From Alishewanella aestuarii B11 (GTDB taxonomy: Bacteria; Pseudomonadota; Gammaproteobacteria; Enterobacterales; Alteromonadaceae), in NCBI RefSeq assembly GCF_000280055.1, contig NZ_ALAB01000005.1, positions 62,001 to 126,000 on the forward strand: a stretch of DNA of 64,000 nt. The letters are read 5' to 3'. This document shows, piece after piece, positions 27,259-37,117 of this stretch. The translations under genes were made by a program, and so were the position numbers. Position 1 is the first letter of the stretch. Each line of letters starts with the position of its first letter. Under the pieces are notes generated by a model. It saw only the letters and a list, made by a program, of their open reading frames with translations. It did not search any database and was not told where the DNA came from.

Positions 27259-28514
27259 TTGCCGCTATTGGCGATTGGCTGTGGTGCAGCAAGTTGCAGC
27301 GCACGGACGTCCATGCCACTGGGGTGTTGGTAAACCCTTAAACCAAATTCCGGCAGAATGGCCAGTAAATGATCAAAAATATCCGACTGTATATTTTCAT
27401 AACTCACCCAGGCCGTGGTATTAGTAAAACAGTAGATCTCCAATGGCAGGCCATCTGCACCCGGCGCTAACTGTCTGACCATACAAATCATATTTTGGTG
27501 GATGCCGGCATGGTTTTTCAGATAATGCTGCACATAGGCACGAAAGGTGCCCAGGTTAGTAATCCTGCGGGTATTCACCGGTTCTTTGCCTTGCTCAGCC
27601 AGAGACTTATTCCAATCATCAATTTCGTGTTGCTTTTCTGTAAGGTAAGCCTGCAATAAACGAAAGCGGCTTAAACGCTGAATTTGTTCGGTATTCAGAA
27701 AGCTGACACTTTGCTGGTCCAGCATCAGGCTGCGTTTAATCCGCCGACCACCGGATTCCTGCATACCGCGCCAGTTTTTAAAGGGATCCGTCATAAAGCG
27801 CCGGGTCGGGATGGTGGTAATAGTCCGATCCCAGTTCTGGACTTTCACCGTATGCAAAGCAATATCTATCACATCGCCGTCCGCATTGAGCTGAGGCATT
27901 TCAACCCAGTCGCCAACACGAATCACATCGTTTGAAGAGATTTGTACACTGGCCACCAGAGAAAGGATGGTGTCCTGAAAGATCAGCATCAACACGGCAG
28001 CCATGGCACCTAAGCCGGAGAGCAAAATCAGCGGTGAGCGATCAAACAGCGCAGCGATAATCAGAATGAGTGCCAGCGCGTAAATCAGAATTTTTACGAC
28101 CTGAATATAGCCTTTAATAGGTTTGCTCTTCGCATCAGGCCGTCGCTCGTAAAGACCGTTGACCATAGTCAGAAAACCACTTAACGCCAGCGCAATCGTT
28201 AGCACAATAAAAGCATTAGCAACATTGGCCACGATTGTGATCAAGGTCTCAGGTAGCCCTGGTACTAAGTTGACACCGGTGGAGATCACTAAGGCCGGTA
28301 CCACATTTGCCAGGCGGGCAACAAAAGCCAGCTGTGTTGCAGCATCCGGCAGGGCTCGTTGGCCAAGTAGCCGGAAAATTCCTTTAAGCAGGATTTGTTT
28401 GACGATAAAGTTGGCCAACCAGGCCAGAACTAACAAAGCTGACAGCGCCAGCACTAATTGCAGGTGACTATCCTGCGTTACACTATCCAGTAGTGTTTGG
28501 GTTGAACTATCCAA
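27255..28514 (-). CDS. MscS-family mechanosensitive channel, YbdG-like
   Basis: This is an about 419-residue protein with roughly five membrane helices, followed by the MscS beta domain. The pore-lining helix and following segment read GLGAMAAVLMLIFQDTILSLVASVQIS, seen here as GLGAMAAVLMLIFQ, and the beta domain as DVIRVGDWVEMP. Size and sequence style match YbdG rather than the 286-residue MscS. TTG at 28514 is preferred because AGGAGG lies 5 nt upstream; GTG at 28520 overlaps that site. It releases solutes on hypo-osmotic shock. Confidence 0.88.
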   Translation of the reverse strand: MDSSTQTLLDSVTQDSHLQLVLALSALLVLAWLANFIVKQILLKGIFRLLGQRALPDAATQLAFVARLANVVPALVISTGVNLVPGLPETLITIVANVANAFIVLTIALALSGFLTMVNGLYERRPDAKSKPIKGYIQVVKILIYALALILIIAALFDRSPLILLSGLGAMAAVLMLIFQDTILSLVASVQISSNDVIRVGDWVEMPQLNADGDVIDIALHTVKVQNWDRTITTIPTRRFMTDPFKNWRGMQESGGRRIKRSLMLDQQSVSFLNTEQIQRLSRFRLLQAYLTEKQHEIDDWNKSLAEQGKEPVNTRRITNLGTFRAYVQHYLKNHAGIHQNMICMVRQLAPGADGLPLEIYCFTNTTAWVSYENIQSDIFDHLLAILPEFGLRVYQHPSGMDVRALQLAAPQPIANSGN

Positions 28515-28677
28515 TTTCACCTCCTGTTTCGGCGATACGCATCGTATCTACAACGGTTCAGGACGACAGAAAATATCCGATTGGATGCGTTACGCCGAAA
28601 AAATTAACCGAGCAGGGAGTATACCGGATCCCAGGCTTAGGACCAAATCATGATGCCTGGCCTGGGTGCCTAAAGCA

Positions 28678-29049
28678 TTATTGATGCATGTTATCGTGCA
28701 GATTTTCGCTGAGCTCTTTACCTTTACGTTCGTTACGTAAATCGCGGTATACCGCAGCTCGCATAATCAGCATGGCACTGACTGGCGCCGTTAATAGTAC
28801 GAATGCGGTGATTAACAGTTCATGCACCACCGGACGTTGCTCAAGGCCAGTGAAATACAGCATAGAAGCAATTAAAAAACAGCCTGCACCAAAGGTGATA
28901 GTAATGGCCGGACCATGGATCCGCTGATAAAAATTAGGCAGCCGATACAAGCCAAGCGCACCGATCAACGTAATAATACTGCCGGTCAGTAGTAAGAGCA
29001 CCACCGGGATGCCGAGCCAGAGCGGCAGGCTTTCAGGTAATTGCATCAT
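28678..29049 (-). CDS. mrpG: Mrp Na+/H+ antiporter subunit G
   Basis: This 123-residue protein has three membrane helices. The MrpG/PhaG/MnhG motif GLYRLPNFYQRIHGP near residue 30 is followed by TFGAGCFLIASML. It is the last gene of the antiporter operon and overlaps mrpF by 4 nt. The charged C-terminal tail (RNERKGKELSENL) is cytoplasmic. Confidence 0.93.
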   Translation of the reverse strand: MMQLPESLPLWLGIPVVLLLLTGSIITLIGALGLYRLPNFYQRIHGPAITITFGAGCFLIASMLYFTGLEQRPVVHELLITAFVLLTAPVSAMLIMRAAVYRDLRNERKGKELSENLHDNMHQ

Positions 29050-29324
29050 TCGATAATCTCTCCGCGCATCAAAAATTTCGCCAGCGCAATGGTCGAGACA
29101 AAGCCGGTCAGGGCGATTAACATGGCCAGCTCAAAATACACCAAATTGGCAAAGCTGATCCCCAACAGTAGGGTAAACAGCATCACCACCATCCACAGCG
29201 TATCAAGCGCCAGAACCCGATCCTGTGCAGTTGGGCCTCGCATTAAGCGCAAGGTACACAACAACATGGCAATTAGCATGCAGCATTGCGCAAAATATAG
29301 ACTGTACTCTAAAACAACGATCAT
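29046..29324 (-). CDS. mrpF: Mrp Na+/H+ antiporter subunit F
   Basis: This 92-residue subunit has three membrane helices. LMRGPTAQDRVLALDTL around residue 28 is the MrpF signature. It overlaps mrpE and mrpG by 4 nt each. It is required for assembly and activity of the Mrp complex in characterised systems. Confidence 0.93.
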   Translation of the reverse strand: MIVVLEYSLYFAQCCMLIAMLLCTLRLMRGPTAQDRVLALDTLWMVVMLFTLLLGISFANLVYFELAMLIALTGFVSTIALAKFLMRGEIIE

Positions 29325-29818
29325 TTGGCCTCCGCTTCAAAAATGTCCAGCAAGGGCTGTTCGTAGCGCTGTTTAATGGTAGCTACCCACCAAGCTGCAT
29401 CATGTAAATCAAAGACATGTAGCGACAATTCGTGGGTCTCCGGAATAATCTCCACCCAAACTGTGCCAGGCGTCGAGTTAATTAAGCAGGACAATACTGC
29501 CAGCCCCGCCGGATTACGCAAATCCAGAGGTACCCGAATAAACTGCGAGTTAATTTGCTGGCGCTGAAACAAAATAATCCGGCTGACGTTAACGCAGGAC
29601 CGAATAATCTCCACCAGTGACCAGCTTAATAAACGGAATAACACCAGCGGTTTACGAATACCGCTATGCACTGGCTGTAAGGGGGCCGTATAAAGCGGCA
29701 CTACCAGCGCCAACACACTACCAAACAGGATATGGGCGGGGGCGATGCTTTGATTCAGCAGCAGCCAGATCAGCAGCAGCGTCAGTGAGAGTATAGGTGA
29801 CGGCAAGAATCGGCTCAT
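29321..29818 (-). CDS. mrpE: Mrp Na+/H+ antiporter subunit E
   Basis: This 165-residue subunit has two N-terminal membrane helices and a soluble domain. The family segment TPGTVWVEIIPETHELSLHVFD is seen here in part near residue 118. It overlaps mrpD and mrpF by 4 nt each, consistent with translational coupling through the operon. Confidence 0.93.
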   Translation of the reverse strand: MSRFLPSPILSLTLLLIWLLLNQSIAPAHILFGSVLALVVPLYTAPLQPVHSGIRKPLVLFRLLSWSLVEIIRSCVNVSRIILFQRQQINSQFIRVPLDLRNPAGLAVLSCLINSTPGTVWVEIIPETHELSLHVFDLHDAAWWVATIKQRYEQPLLDIFEAEAK

Positions 29819-31410
29819 TGACCCTCCCGGTTTACAGCGACCGTTTGTAATACTTGCTCAATATAACGGCTGGTCTGTACTAAATCATCGGCGACCCGCT
29901 CCAGCAAACCACTAAGTGGACCGGCAAAGATTGCCATATTAATGCAAACCAGCAATAACAATAAGACCGGACTGACTTCACTGAATTTCAGGCGTGGACT
30001 TTGTGCACTGTGTGCTGTCCAGAAACTGCGAACACCAAAACGCATCAACGAGATAATCGCAGTCAGGCCGGCGACAAACAGCAGTAGCAAGAAGACCCAG
30101 CTACTGGCGTGCATTGGTGTTTGTAGCAGTTGATGTAAGATACTGAACTTTGCAATAAAACCGGATAACGGCGGTAAGCCGGCCATAATCAGAGCACAGG
30201 CAGCAAAAGCCAGCCCCAGGAATGCCATCGCAGCCGGAATCACCACACCGGCCGATTCCTTCTTTTCGCCATCGAGTGCAAAAAACTCCATACTTAATGC
30301 TAATACGCTGTCGGTTGGGGTGTAGATGCGCTCAATCAATTCGGTCAGTAACACGAAGGCCGCGACTGCCAATGTCGAGCTGAGTAAATAAAATAGCATG
30401 GCACTTAGTGTCAGATCTTGGCCTAAACCAATTAACGCCAGCAGGATACCGGAGGAAATCACCGCACTGTAACTGGCAATCCGGCCCGGGTCCTGACTGG
30501 CCAATAAACCAATAGCGCCAAAGGCCAGAGTCAGTAAGCCACCATATAGCAGCATGGTATTACCAAAGCCAGCAGAGCTGCCGGCGGTATCACCAAACCA
30601 CAGATAATTGAGGCGCAGTACCACATAAACCCCAATTTTGGTCAGTAATACCAGCATGGCGGTAACGGGTGGCGAAGCCGCTGAGTAGGTGGTAGGTAAC
30701 CAAAAACCTAACGGCCACATTGCACTTTTGGTTAAAAAGGCCACTGCCAAAATCGCAGCGCCGGTATGCATCAGTTGCCGTTGTGCCGGCGCCAGTTCTG
30801 GTATTAATCGCGCCAGATCGGCAAAGTTCAAGCTGCCAGTTGCCGCATAAACCAGCGCAATCCCGAGTAGAAAAAACACCGATGCAATCAGATTCACCAC
30901 GATATACTGCATGCCGGCCCGGATCCGGGTGATGTTATAACCATGCAGTAACAGGCCATACGAGGCTGCCAGCATAACTTCAAAGAAAACAAAGAGATTA
31001 AACAGGTCACCGGTTAATACCGCGCCATTAATCCCCATCAGCAGGAGCTGAAATAATGTATGAAAGTGTACGCCAAGCTTAGCCCAGCGACTGTAGGAAA
31101 ACAGCAGCGCGCAGTTGGCTAATAACGCAGCCAACACCAGGAACAGACTGGCCAGCCTGTCGCCAACCAGCACAATACCAAAGGGCGCCACCCAATTGGC
31201 CGCCAGATACACTAACAAATCGTCGCCGGTAGCCGGACCATCGGTCACGATTAACAGCCAGCAGGCCAGCACCAGCAACAGCAGTGTGCTAAGTTGATTT
31301 AATACATATTTCAGTTGGTGATGACGCTCATTGACCAGTACCAGTACCGCACCGGTCAACAGAGGCAGCAAAATAGGCAGGACCAAAATTTCCGACAACA
31401 TACTGGTCAT
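29815..31410 (-). CDS. mrpD: Mrp Na+/H+ antiporter subunit D
   Basis: This 531-residue homologue of the NuoM/NuoN proton-pumping subunits of complex I has about 14 membrane segments. It shows GDLFNLFVFFEVMLAASYGLL, seen here as LFNLFVFFEVML, and KSAMWPLGFWLPTTYSAA, which carries the conserved Lys of the proton channel. It forms the antiport core together with MrpA. Confidence 0.95.
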   Translation of the reverse strand: MTSMLSEILVLPILLPLLTGAVLVLVNERHHQLKYVLNQLSTLLLLVLACWLLIVTDGPATGDDLLVYLAANWVAPFGIVLVGDRLASLFLVLAALLANCALLFSYSRWAKLGVHFHTLFQLLLMGINGAVLTGDLFNLFVFFEVMLAASYGLLLHGYNITRIRAGMQYIVVNLIASVFFLLGIALVYAATGSLNFADLARLIPELAPAQRQLMHTGAAILAVAFLTKSAMWPLGFWLPTTYSAASPPVTAMLVLLTKIGVYVVLRLNYLWFGDTAGSSAGFGNTMLLYGGLLTLAFGAIGLLASQDPGRIASYSAVISSGILLALIGLGQDLTLSAMLFYLLSSTLAVAAFVLLTELIERIYTPTDSVLALSMEFFALDGEKKESAGVVIPAAMAFLGLAFAACALIMAGLPPLSGFIAKFSILHQLLQTPMHASSWVFLLLLFVAGLTAIISLMRFGVRSFWTAHSAQSPRLKFSEVSPVLLLLLVCINMAIFAGPLSGLLERVADDLVQTSRYIEQVLQTVAVNREGQ

Positions 31411-31757
31411 TCGTCCGTTTCCTTCTCTTTACCGTCAACGTGGTCGGTGCCGGTTAACCCGCGTGAGCCCAATAGCACTACCAGATAAAGCGCCGTGGTC
31501 GCAAAACCGATAACAATTGCTGTCAGTACCAGCGCTTGTGGTAACGGATCGGCATATAACGCCGGGTCCAGTGCTGTTTCATCGAGAGTGAGCGGCGGTT
31601 TATTCAGACTGATCCGACCGGTAATAAAAATAAACAGGTTTACCGCATAAGACAGCAATAACAAGCCCGTAATGACCTGAAAGCTACGGGGCCGAAGTAC
31701 CAACCAGACGCCGGAAGCAAATAAAATACCAATCGCCAGTGCCAGAATGATTTCCAT
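31407..31757 (-). CDS. mrpC: Mrp Na+/H+ antiporter subunit C
   Basis: This 116-residue NuoK-like subunit has three membrane helices. GLLLLSYAVNLFIF around residue 35 and DPLPQALVLTAIVIGFATTA are typical of MrpC/MnhC. The start overlaps the mrpA stop by one base and the end overlaps mrpD by 4 nt. Confidence 0.94.
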   Translation of the reverse strand: MEIILALAIGILFASGVWLVLRPRSFQVITGLLLLSYAVNLFIFITGRISLNKPPLTLDETALDPALYADPLPQALVLTAIVIGFATTALYLVVLLGSRGLTGTDHVDGKEKETDE

Positions 31758-34660
31758 TAGCGATCCTCCTGTTGCAGGTTAGTGGCGTCGGGATTTGCTC
31801 CCGGAACCCGATGGCTACGTACCGATTGGTGAGCCAGAGCAGTCAGGATTAACATGGTGGTGCCTACGACGACGGCAAATACACCTAAATCAAAGATAAA
31901 GGCGCTGGGTAAATGCAGCTCTCCTAATACTGGCAAATAGATATGCGCGGTATGTGTTGTCAGGAACGGATGACCAAAGACCCAGGCTCCCAAGCCGGTA
32001 ACCACTGCTAAGCCCAGGCCAACGCTAATCCAGCGGTGTGGCTGCATTTTTAAGCGAGCTTCAACCCAGGCGGTGCCAGCCAGTAAGTATTGAATAATTA
32101 AACCGACCGCAAAAATTAAGCCGGCGATAAAGCCGCCGCCGGGTAAGTTATGACCCCGCATAAAGAAGTACACCGATACCACGATAATAATCGGGAGTAG
32201 CAAACGTATGTATATGCCCGGAACCTGCAAATAGCCACTGCCGGCTTGTTCTGCCGGCGTCTGGATTGACGCTGGATCAATCGGGTTGGTTTGCTGCGGT
32301 GGCAGTTTAATACTTTCGGCTGCAGGCCGAAAACGGCGTAGCAGGGCATAGACAGTCAGTGCCACAATACTCAGCACCGTAATCTCACCCAGCGTATCAA
32401 AACTGCGGAAGTCGACCAACAGCACATTAACCACGTTACTGCCACCACCAAGTGGTAAGGAGTTTTCGATAAAGAACCGGCTTATCGTTTGATTTTCAGG
32501 CTGGATCAAGATCAGGTAACTGACTACGCTGAGAATGACCCCTGAGCTAATAGCGATCAACAGGTCACGGCTGCGTCGAAGTTTATCGCGGGAGCTGGCA
32601 ATCAACTGTAATTTTTTTGCCGAAATCCGTGCCGGCAACCAACGTAAGCCCAGCAGTAACAGGATGGTCGTTACCGTTTCGACCATCAGTTGCGTCAGTG
32701 CCAGATCCGGGGCCGACAGCCAGAGAAAGGTCAGGCTGGTGACGATACCGGTACCGCCCACCAGAATCAATGCTGCCAGCCGGTGATACTTTGCCTGCCA
32801 GGCCGCAGCAATAGCACAGGCGGTGCCAGCCAGCCAGAGTAAAGCAAAGGGCCAGTGAATGGGAGTATAGGTTAATTGCGCCGGAACAGTCGGCATAAAC
32901 CATAATAAGACTGCTCCCGCCGCCATTCCTGCCAGGATGAGCAGTAACAGCTGAGGCTGCAAGCGGCGTGAACTGAGTGAACGCTCCAGTCGGGCAGCAC
33001 TGGCTGCCAGCCAGAGCATAGTGGCTTCGTAACTTTCTTTGCCATTTAAACGGTGGAATAGCGGGACTTTATCTCGCTGGCGCAAATTACATTTTAATTG
33101 CAGCCAGCGATAGAAAACAATGCCACCAATAAAGGCGATAATGCTCATAGTGAGCGGCAGGTTAAAACCATGCCAGATCGCTAGGCTATACTCCGGTAAT
33201 TGCTCTGCTAACACCGAGGCTGCGGCTGCTTCCAGCAGAATGCCTATACTTAATTCTGGCAGGATGCCTACCACCAGACAACATAAGACCAATAACTCTA
33301 CCGGGAAGCGCATCCAGCGAGGCGGCTCGTGCACCTCTTCGCCGCCGTCGGTCTGCAGTGGCCCAAAAAATACCTGAATAAAGCGTAACGAGTAAGCGAC
33401 ACCAAAGATACCCATCATGACGGCCGCGGCTGACATCCACCAGTTTGATGCTGAGCCAACCATTAACGCTTCAGCGAAAAACATTTCTTTTGATAAGAAG
33501 CCGTTTAACAATGGCACCCCGGCCATAGCGGCGCTGGCAACGATGGCCAGCGCAGCGGTATAAGGCAGAACCCGTCGTAAGCCCGATAATTTACGCATAT
33601 CGCGGCTACCGGTTTCATGGTCGATAATTCCCACCGCCATAAACAGTGAGGCTTTAAAGGTTGCATGATTCAGGGTATGGAAGATCGCCGCGACCATGGC
33701 CAGTGGTGTACCGATACCAAGCAAGCAGGTAATCAGACCAAGATGGCTGATCGTCGAATAGGCGAGTAACCCTTTTAAATCGTGCTGAAAAATCGCCAAA
33801 AAGGCACCAATCAGCATGGTACAAACCCCGGCAGTTCCAATAATCCAGGTCCATTCCGGGGTGCCGGCCAAGACCGGCCATAACCGCATTAACAGGAACA
33901 CCCCGGCTTTTACCATGGTTGCCGAATGCAGATAAGCTGACACCGGGGTAGGCGCGGCCATCGCGTGGGGTAACCAGAAATGGAAAGGGAATTGGGCACT
34001 CTTGGTCAGAGCGCCCAGCGCAATCAGGATCAGGATTGGCAGATACCAGTCATGGGCTTTAATCTGCTCGGCTTGCTGTAAGATCTGATCCAAATCATAG
34101 CTGCCAGCAACATGGCCTAACAGCAGTACACCAACCAGTAAACAGAGGCCACCAATCGAGGTCACCGTAAAGGCCATCCGCGCGCCGCGGCGGGCATCGG
34201 GTCGGTGATGCCAGTAACCTATGAGCAAGAATGAGGTCAGGCTGGTGAGCTCCCAGAACATGACGAGTTGAATCAGATTACCGGAGAGCACTACCCCTTG
34301 CATGGCGCCCATAAATGCCAGTAAAAAGGCAAAGAACCGCGGCACCGGATCTTTGGGTGACATATAGTAGCGGGCATACAGCACCACCAGCAGACAAATA
34401 CCTTGGATCAGCACCGAAAATAGCCAGGCCAATCCATCCATCCGGAAAATCAAATTAAGGTCAAAAGCGCTTAGCCAGTTGAGTTGATAACGCAGGGCTG
34501 TACCCTCACTGATTACTGCATATTGTGATAGCGTGAGTAGCAAGCCACATAGCGCGATAATGGCTGCGAACCAGGCTTCACGGTTACGGGCATGTTGTGG
34601 CATACAGGCAGCGACAGCGGCACCGAGAAAAGGCAGTAAAATCAGAGAGAGTAGTAGCAT
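31757..34660 (-). CDS. mrpA: Mrp Na+/H+ antiporter subunit A fused to subunit B
   Basis: This 967-residue protein comprises a NuoL-like MrpA core, with NLIQLVMFWELTSLTSFLLIGYW and KSAQFPFHFWLPHAMAAPTPVSAYLHSA in shortened form, an MbhE/MbhD-like segment, and a C-terminal MrpB domain (about 820-955, GHNLPGGGFIAGLI). The separate mrpB of Gram-positive operons is therefore absent. This is the group-2, six-gene organisation known from rhizobial pha operons. The complex exports Na+ in exchange for H+. AGGAG lies 6 nt before ATG. Confidence 0.95.
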   Translation of the reverse strand: MLLLSLILLPFLGAAVAACMPQHARNREAWFAAIIALCGLLLTLSQYAVISEGTALRYQLNWLSAFDLNLIFRMDGLAWLFSVLIQGICLLVVLYARYYMSPKDPVPRFFAFLLAFMGAMQGVVLSGNLIQLVMFWELTSLTSFLLIGYWHHRPDARRGARMAFTVTSIGGLCLLVGVLLLGHVAGSYDLDQILQQAEQIKAHDWYLPILILIALGALTKSAQFPFHFWLPHAMAAPTPVSAYLHSATMVKAGVFLLMRLWPVLAGTPEWTWIIGTAGVCTMLIGAFLAIFQHDLKGLLAYSTISHLGLITCLLGIGTPLAMVAAIFHTLNHATFKASLFMAVGIIDHETGSRDMRKLSGLRRVLPYTAALAIVASAAMAGVPLLNGFLSKEMFFAEALMVGSASNWWMSAAAVMMGIFGVAYSLRFIQVFFGPLQTDGGEEVHEPPRWMRFPVELLVLCCLVVGILPELSIGILLEAAAASVLAEQLPEYSLAIWHGFNLPLTMSIIAFIGGIVFYRWLQLKCNLRQRDKVPLFHRLNGKESYEATMLWLAASAARLERSLSSRRLQPQLLLLILAGMAAGAVLLWFMPTVPAQLTYTPIHWPFALLWLAGTACAIAAAWQAKYHRLAALILVGGTGIVTSLTFLWLSAPDLALTQLMVETVTTILLLLGLRWLPARISAKKLQLIASSRDKLRRSRDLLIAISSGVILSVVSYLILIQPENQTISRFFIENSLPLGGGSNVVNVLLVDFRSFDTLGEITVLSIVALTVYALLRRFRPAAESIKLPPQQTNPIDPASIQTPAEQAGSGYLQVPGIYIRLLLPIIIVVSVYFFMRGHNLPGGGFIAGLIFAVGLIIQYLLAGTAWVEARLKMQPHRWISVGLGLAVVTGLGAWVFGHPFLTTHTAHIYLPVLGELHLPSAFIFDLGVFAVVVGTTMLILTALAHQSVRSHRVPGANPDATNLQQEDR

Positions 34661-34828
34661 CTGGCTCCTTAAATAATAATCCGATTGAAAACTGCTGTGA
34701 CAGGGCTTAACCAGGTTAAGTCTGTAAAAACAAGGAGTGTGAACGCTGAACTTACCCGCGACGGACCACCGTAAATAGGGTAGGCCGGGTACCTCTGCAG
34801 GCCCTTACTTTATTTTGGCGTTATTTTT
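34661..34828 (-). promoter_or_regulatory. mrp operon leader with perfect palindrome
   Basis: CTTAACC-A-GGTTAAG (34706-34720) is a perfect 15 bp palindrome centred 53 bp upstream of the mrpA start, in a position fitting a dimeric regulator's operator. Nothing else in this leader was recognised, and I could not fit a known Na+-sensing riboswitch. Confidence 0.4.
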
Positions 34829-35008
34829 TTGTCAAGTTCGGTTTTCTATCAGGATGCCGCTAAACAGCAGTGGATCAGCTTATCTGCTCGTAAACAAAAT
34901 GGCCATCACATTGACATGCTGGCCTGCGGTAAAGCCATTGCGCCAGAACATGGTGCGGCAGAGCCAACCTATCCGCTGGCATTATTGCCGGTGCCGAAAA
35001 ATAAATAA
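34829..35008 (+). pseudogene. Coding-like remnant downstream of purH, unidentified
   Basis: In one frame a stretch of 59 codons ends at TAA 35006-35008 and reads with host-like codon choice (for example QDAAKQQWISLSARK, DMLACGKAIAPEHG, YPLALLPVPKNK). There is no ATG; TTG at 34829 is the only candidate start and lacks a ribosome-binding site. The composition looks like the C-terminal end of a real protein that lost its front. I do not recognise the family. It converges on purH and shares the hairpin at 35004-35030. Confidence 0.35.
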
Positions 35009-35030
35009 GCTGCCAAAGTAGCAGCTTATT
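35004..35030 (-). terminator. Terminator after purH
   Basis: AATAAGCTGC and GCAGCTTATT form a perfect 10 bp stem around a 7 nt loop, followed on the minus strand by TATTTTTC. It lies 28 bp after the purH stop. It also overlaps the end of the plus-strand remnant. Confidence 0.8.
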
Positions 35031-35057
35031 TGGTTCACAGCCAGATTATCCAATCGT

Positions 35058-36641
35058 TTAGTGGCGGAAATGCCGCACGCCGGTAAACACCATCGCCATA
35101 CCGTGCTCGTCGGCGGCGGCAATCACTTCCGCATCGCGCATTGAGCCACCTGGCTGAATCACTGCAGTAATACCGGCAGCGGCAGCGGCATCAATACCAT
35201 CGCGGAACGGGAAGAAGGCATCTGAAGCCATCACTGACCCTTTTACTTCCAGTTTCTCGTCTGCAGCTTTAATACCAGCAATTTTTGCGCTATAAACGCG
35301 GCTCATCTGGCCGGCGCCGACACCAATGGTCATGCTGTCTTTCACATAAACAATGGCATTGGATTTGACAAACTTCGCCACCTTCCAGCAGAACAGCAGA
35401 TCTTTTAGCTCTTGCGCTGTCGGTTGCCGTTTGGTCACCACTTTCAGATCTGACTCGCTGATGCGGTGCTGATCGCGATCTTGCAGTAAAATACCGCCAT
35501 TAACCTGTTTAATATCCAGCGCCGGCGCAGCAGCGGCAAAGTCGCCACACACCAATAAGCGGACATTCGGCTTGCTCGCCACTACAGCAACGGCTTCAGC
35601 GCTGGCGCTAGGGGCAATAATTACTTCAACAAACTGACGGCTTACAATTTCTTGGGCGGTAGTTGCATCCAGCTCACGGTTAAAGGCAATAATGCCACCG
35701 AAAGCCGAGGTCGGATCCGTGCTGTAAGCGCGGTTATAGGCTTCTAAAATACTATCGCCAATCGCTACACCGCAAGGGTTAGCGTGTTTGACAATGACGC
35801 AGGCCGGCTCGGCAAACTCTTTCACGCATTCCAGCGCCGCATCGGTATCCGCAATATTATTGTAAGACAGCGCCTTACCCTGCAGCTGCGTCGCGGTCGA
35901 AACTGAGGCCTCAGTGGCGTTGGCATCGACATAGAAGGCGGCTTGCTGGTGGCTGTTTTCGCCGTAACGTAAGTCCTGCTTTTTCACAAACTGGCTGTTA
36001 AAGGTGCGCGGGAAACGGCTGGCGGCTTCTTCGCTGCCATAAGCCGGTAACATGGCACCAAAGTAATTGGCAATCATGCCATCGTACTGGGCAGTATGTT
36101 CAAAGGCGCTGATCGCCAGGCTAAAGCGGGTTTCTAAGGTGGTGGCGCCATTATTGGCGTTAAGCTCAGCCAGTACTTTCGGATAATCACTGGCATTGAC
36201 GATAATGGTAACGTCCTGATGGTTTTTCGCGGCGGCACGTACCATAGTCGGGCCACCGATATCGATATTTTCTACCGCATCGGCCAAGGTGCAACCCGGC
36301 TTGGCTACGGTATTGGCAAAGGGATACAGGTTCACCACTACCAGATCAATAGGGCCAATATTATTGGCTGCCATTACCGCTTCGTCGGTGCCGCGGCGCG
36401 CCAGAATGCCGCCGTGAATTTTCGGGTGCAGGGTTTTTACCCGGCCATCCATAATTTCCGGATGACCGGTGTAGTCTGATACTTCAATCACGGCGATACC
36501 ATGCTCGGCCAACAGTTTGGCGGTACCACCGGTAGACAGGATCTCAACCTGCATTGCGGCCAGGGCTTTGGCAAATTCTACAATACCGGTTTTATCAGAT
36601 ACGCTTAATAAAGCGCGGCGCACAGGGCGAAGTGTATTCAT
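35058..36641 (-). CDS. purH: Bifunctional AICAR transformylase / IMP cyclohydrolase
   Basis: This 527-residue enzyme catalyses the last two steps of IMP synthesis. The N-terminal MGS-like cyclohydrolase domain (about 1-200) shows [28 protein letters not shown] and [16 protein letters not shown]. The C-terminal transformylase has [40 protein letters not shown] and [12 protein letters not shown]. Length is normal. In many gammaproteobacteria purD follows; here it does not. Confidence 0.97.
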   Translation of the reverse strand: MNTLRPVRRALLSVSDKTGIVEFAKALAAMQVEILSTGGTAKLLAEHGIAVIEVSDYTGHPEIMDGRVKTLHPKIHGGILARRGTDEAVMAANNIGPIDLVVVNLYPFANTVAKPGCTLADAVENIDIGGPTMVRAAAKNHQDVTIIVNASDYPKVLAELNANNGATTLETRFSLAISAFEHTAQYDGMIANYFGAMLPAYGSEEAASRFPRTFNSQFVKKQDLRYGENSHQQAAFYVDANATEASVSTATQLQGKALSYNNIADTDAALECVKEFAEPACVIVKHANPCGVAIGDSILEAYNRAYSTDPTSAFGGIIAFNRELDATTAQEIVSRQFVEVIIAPSASAEAVAVVASKPNVRLLVCGDFAAAAPALDIKQVNGGILLQDRDQHRISESDLKVVTKRQPTAQELKDLLFCWKVAKFVKSNAIVYVKDSMTIGVGAGQMSRVYSAKIAGIKAADEKLEVKGSVMASDAFFPFRDGIDAAAAAGITAVIQPGGSMRDAEVIAAADEHGMAMVFTGVRHFRH

Positions 36642-36680
36642 CAGCGGGTTCTCTTTGTCACGGTTGTCGTCACGGTTGTC

Positions 36681-36696
36681 ACGGAAACGAATGCTT
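36681..36696 (-). promoter_or_regulatory. Weak PurR-like site and short direct repeats upstream of purH
   Basis: ACGGAAACGAATGCTT agrees with about 11 of 16 positions of the PurR operator consensus and lies 40 bp before the purH start. Next to it GTCACGGTTGTC occurs twice in a row (about 36657-36680). No PurR gene is in the window, so control by PurR is only a possibility. Confidence 0.25.
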
Positions 36697-36762
36697 GCTA
36701 TTGCTTGCTTCAGGCTGGCTGCAGCTGCCAGCCTGCTATTTTGTCACTAAAGTTTAGCCAAT

Positions 36763-36786
36763 AAAAAAGCACCCGAAGGTGCTTTT
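36763..36786 (-). terminator. Terminator after fis
   Basis: On the minus strand AAAAGCACC and GGTGCTTTT pair around TTCG and continue into a T-run. A second GC hairpin, GCGGGG/CCCCGC (36788-36803), lies between it and the fis stop. It ends the dusB-fis operon before purH. Confidence 0.9.
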
Positions 36787-36809
36787 AGCGGGGCCAACCC
36801 CGCCTGGCA

Positions 36810-37100
36810 TTATGACATGCCGTATTGTTTTAACTTTTTGCGCAGCGTGCCGCGGTTGATACCCATCAGGTTAGCGGCACGGGTTTGGTTGCCGCGGGTA
36901 TATTTCATTACTTCTTCCAGTAATGGCCGCTCTAATTCAGATAATACCAGCTCGTACAGATCGTTAACGTCCTGGCCGTTTAACTGTTGCAGGTAGTTGG
37001 CAACAGCTTTTTGGACGGCACTGGATAAGGCTTGTGGCTTTTCCTGAGACTGAACGTGGGCGTTAGTGATAAATGGCGAAGTAACGTTCGAATTAAACAT
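36810..37100 (-). CDS. fis: Nucleoid-associated protein Fis
   Basis: This 96-residue DNA-bending protein has a C-terminal HTH that is almost the classical Fis sequence ([20 protein letters not shown], then [11 protein letters not shown]). The N-terminal beta-hairpin region involved in Hin/Gin activation is more variable ([10 protein letters not shown]). It controls rRNA promoters and chromosome topology in fast growth. It lies 17 bp downstream of dusB, as in most gammaproteobacteria. Confidence 0.97.
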   Translation of the reverse strand: MFNSNVTSPFITNAHVQSQEKPQALSSAVQKAVANYLQQLNGQDVNDLYELVLSELERPLLEEVMKYTRGNQTRAANLMGINRGTLRKKLKQYGMS

Positions 37101-37117
37101 TGCTTTTCTCTTTTACG

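Noticed and set aside
34661-34828. Possible Na+-sensing riboswitch in the mrp leader
   Set aside because: I could not fit the sequence to a known riboswitch fold; only the palindrome is solid.
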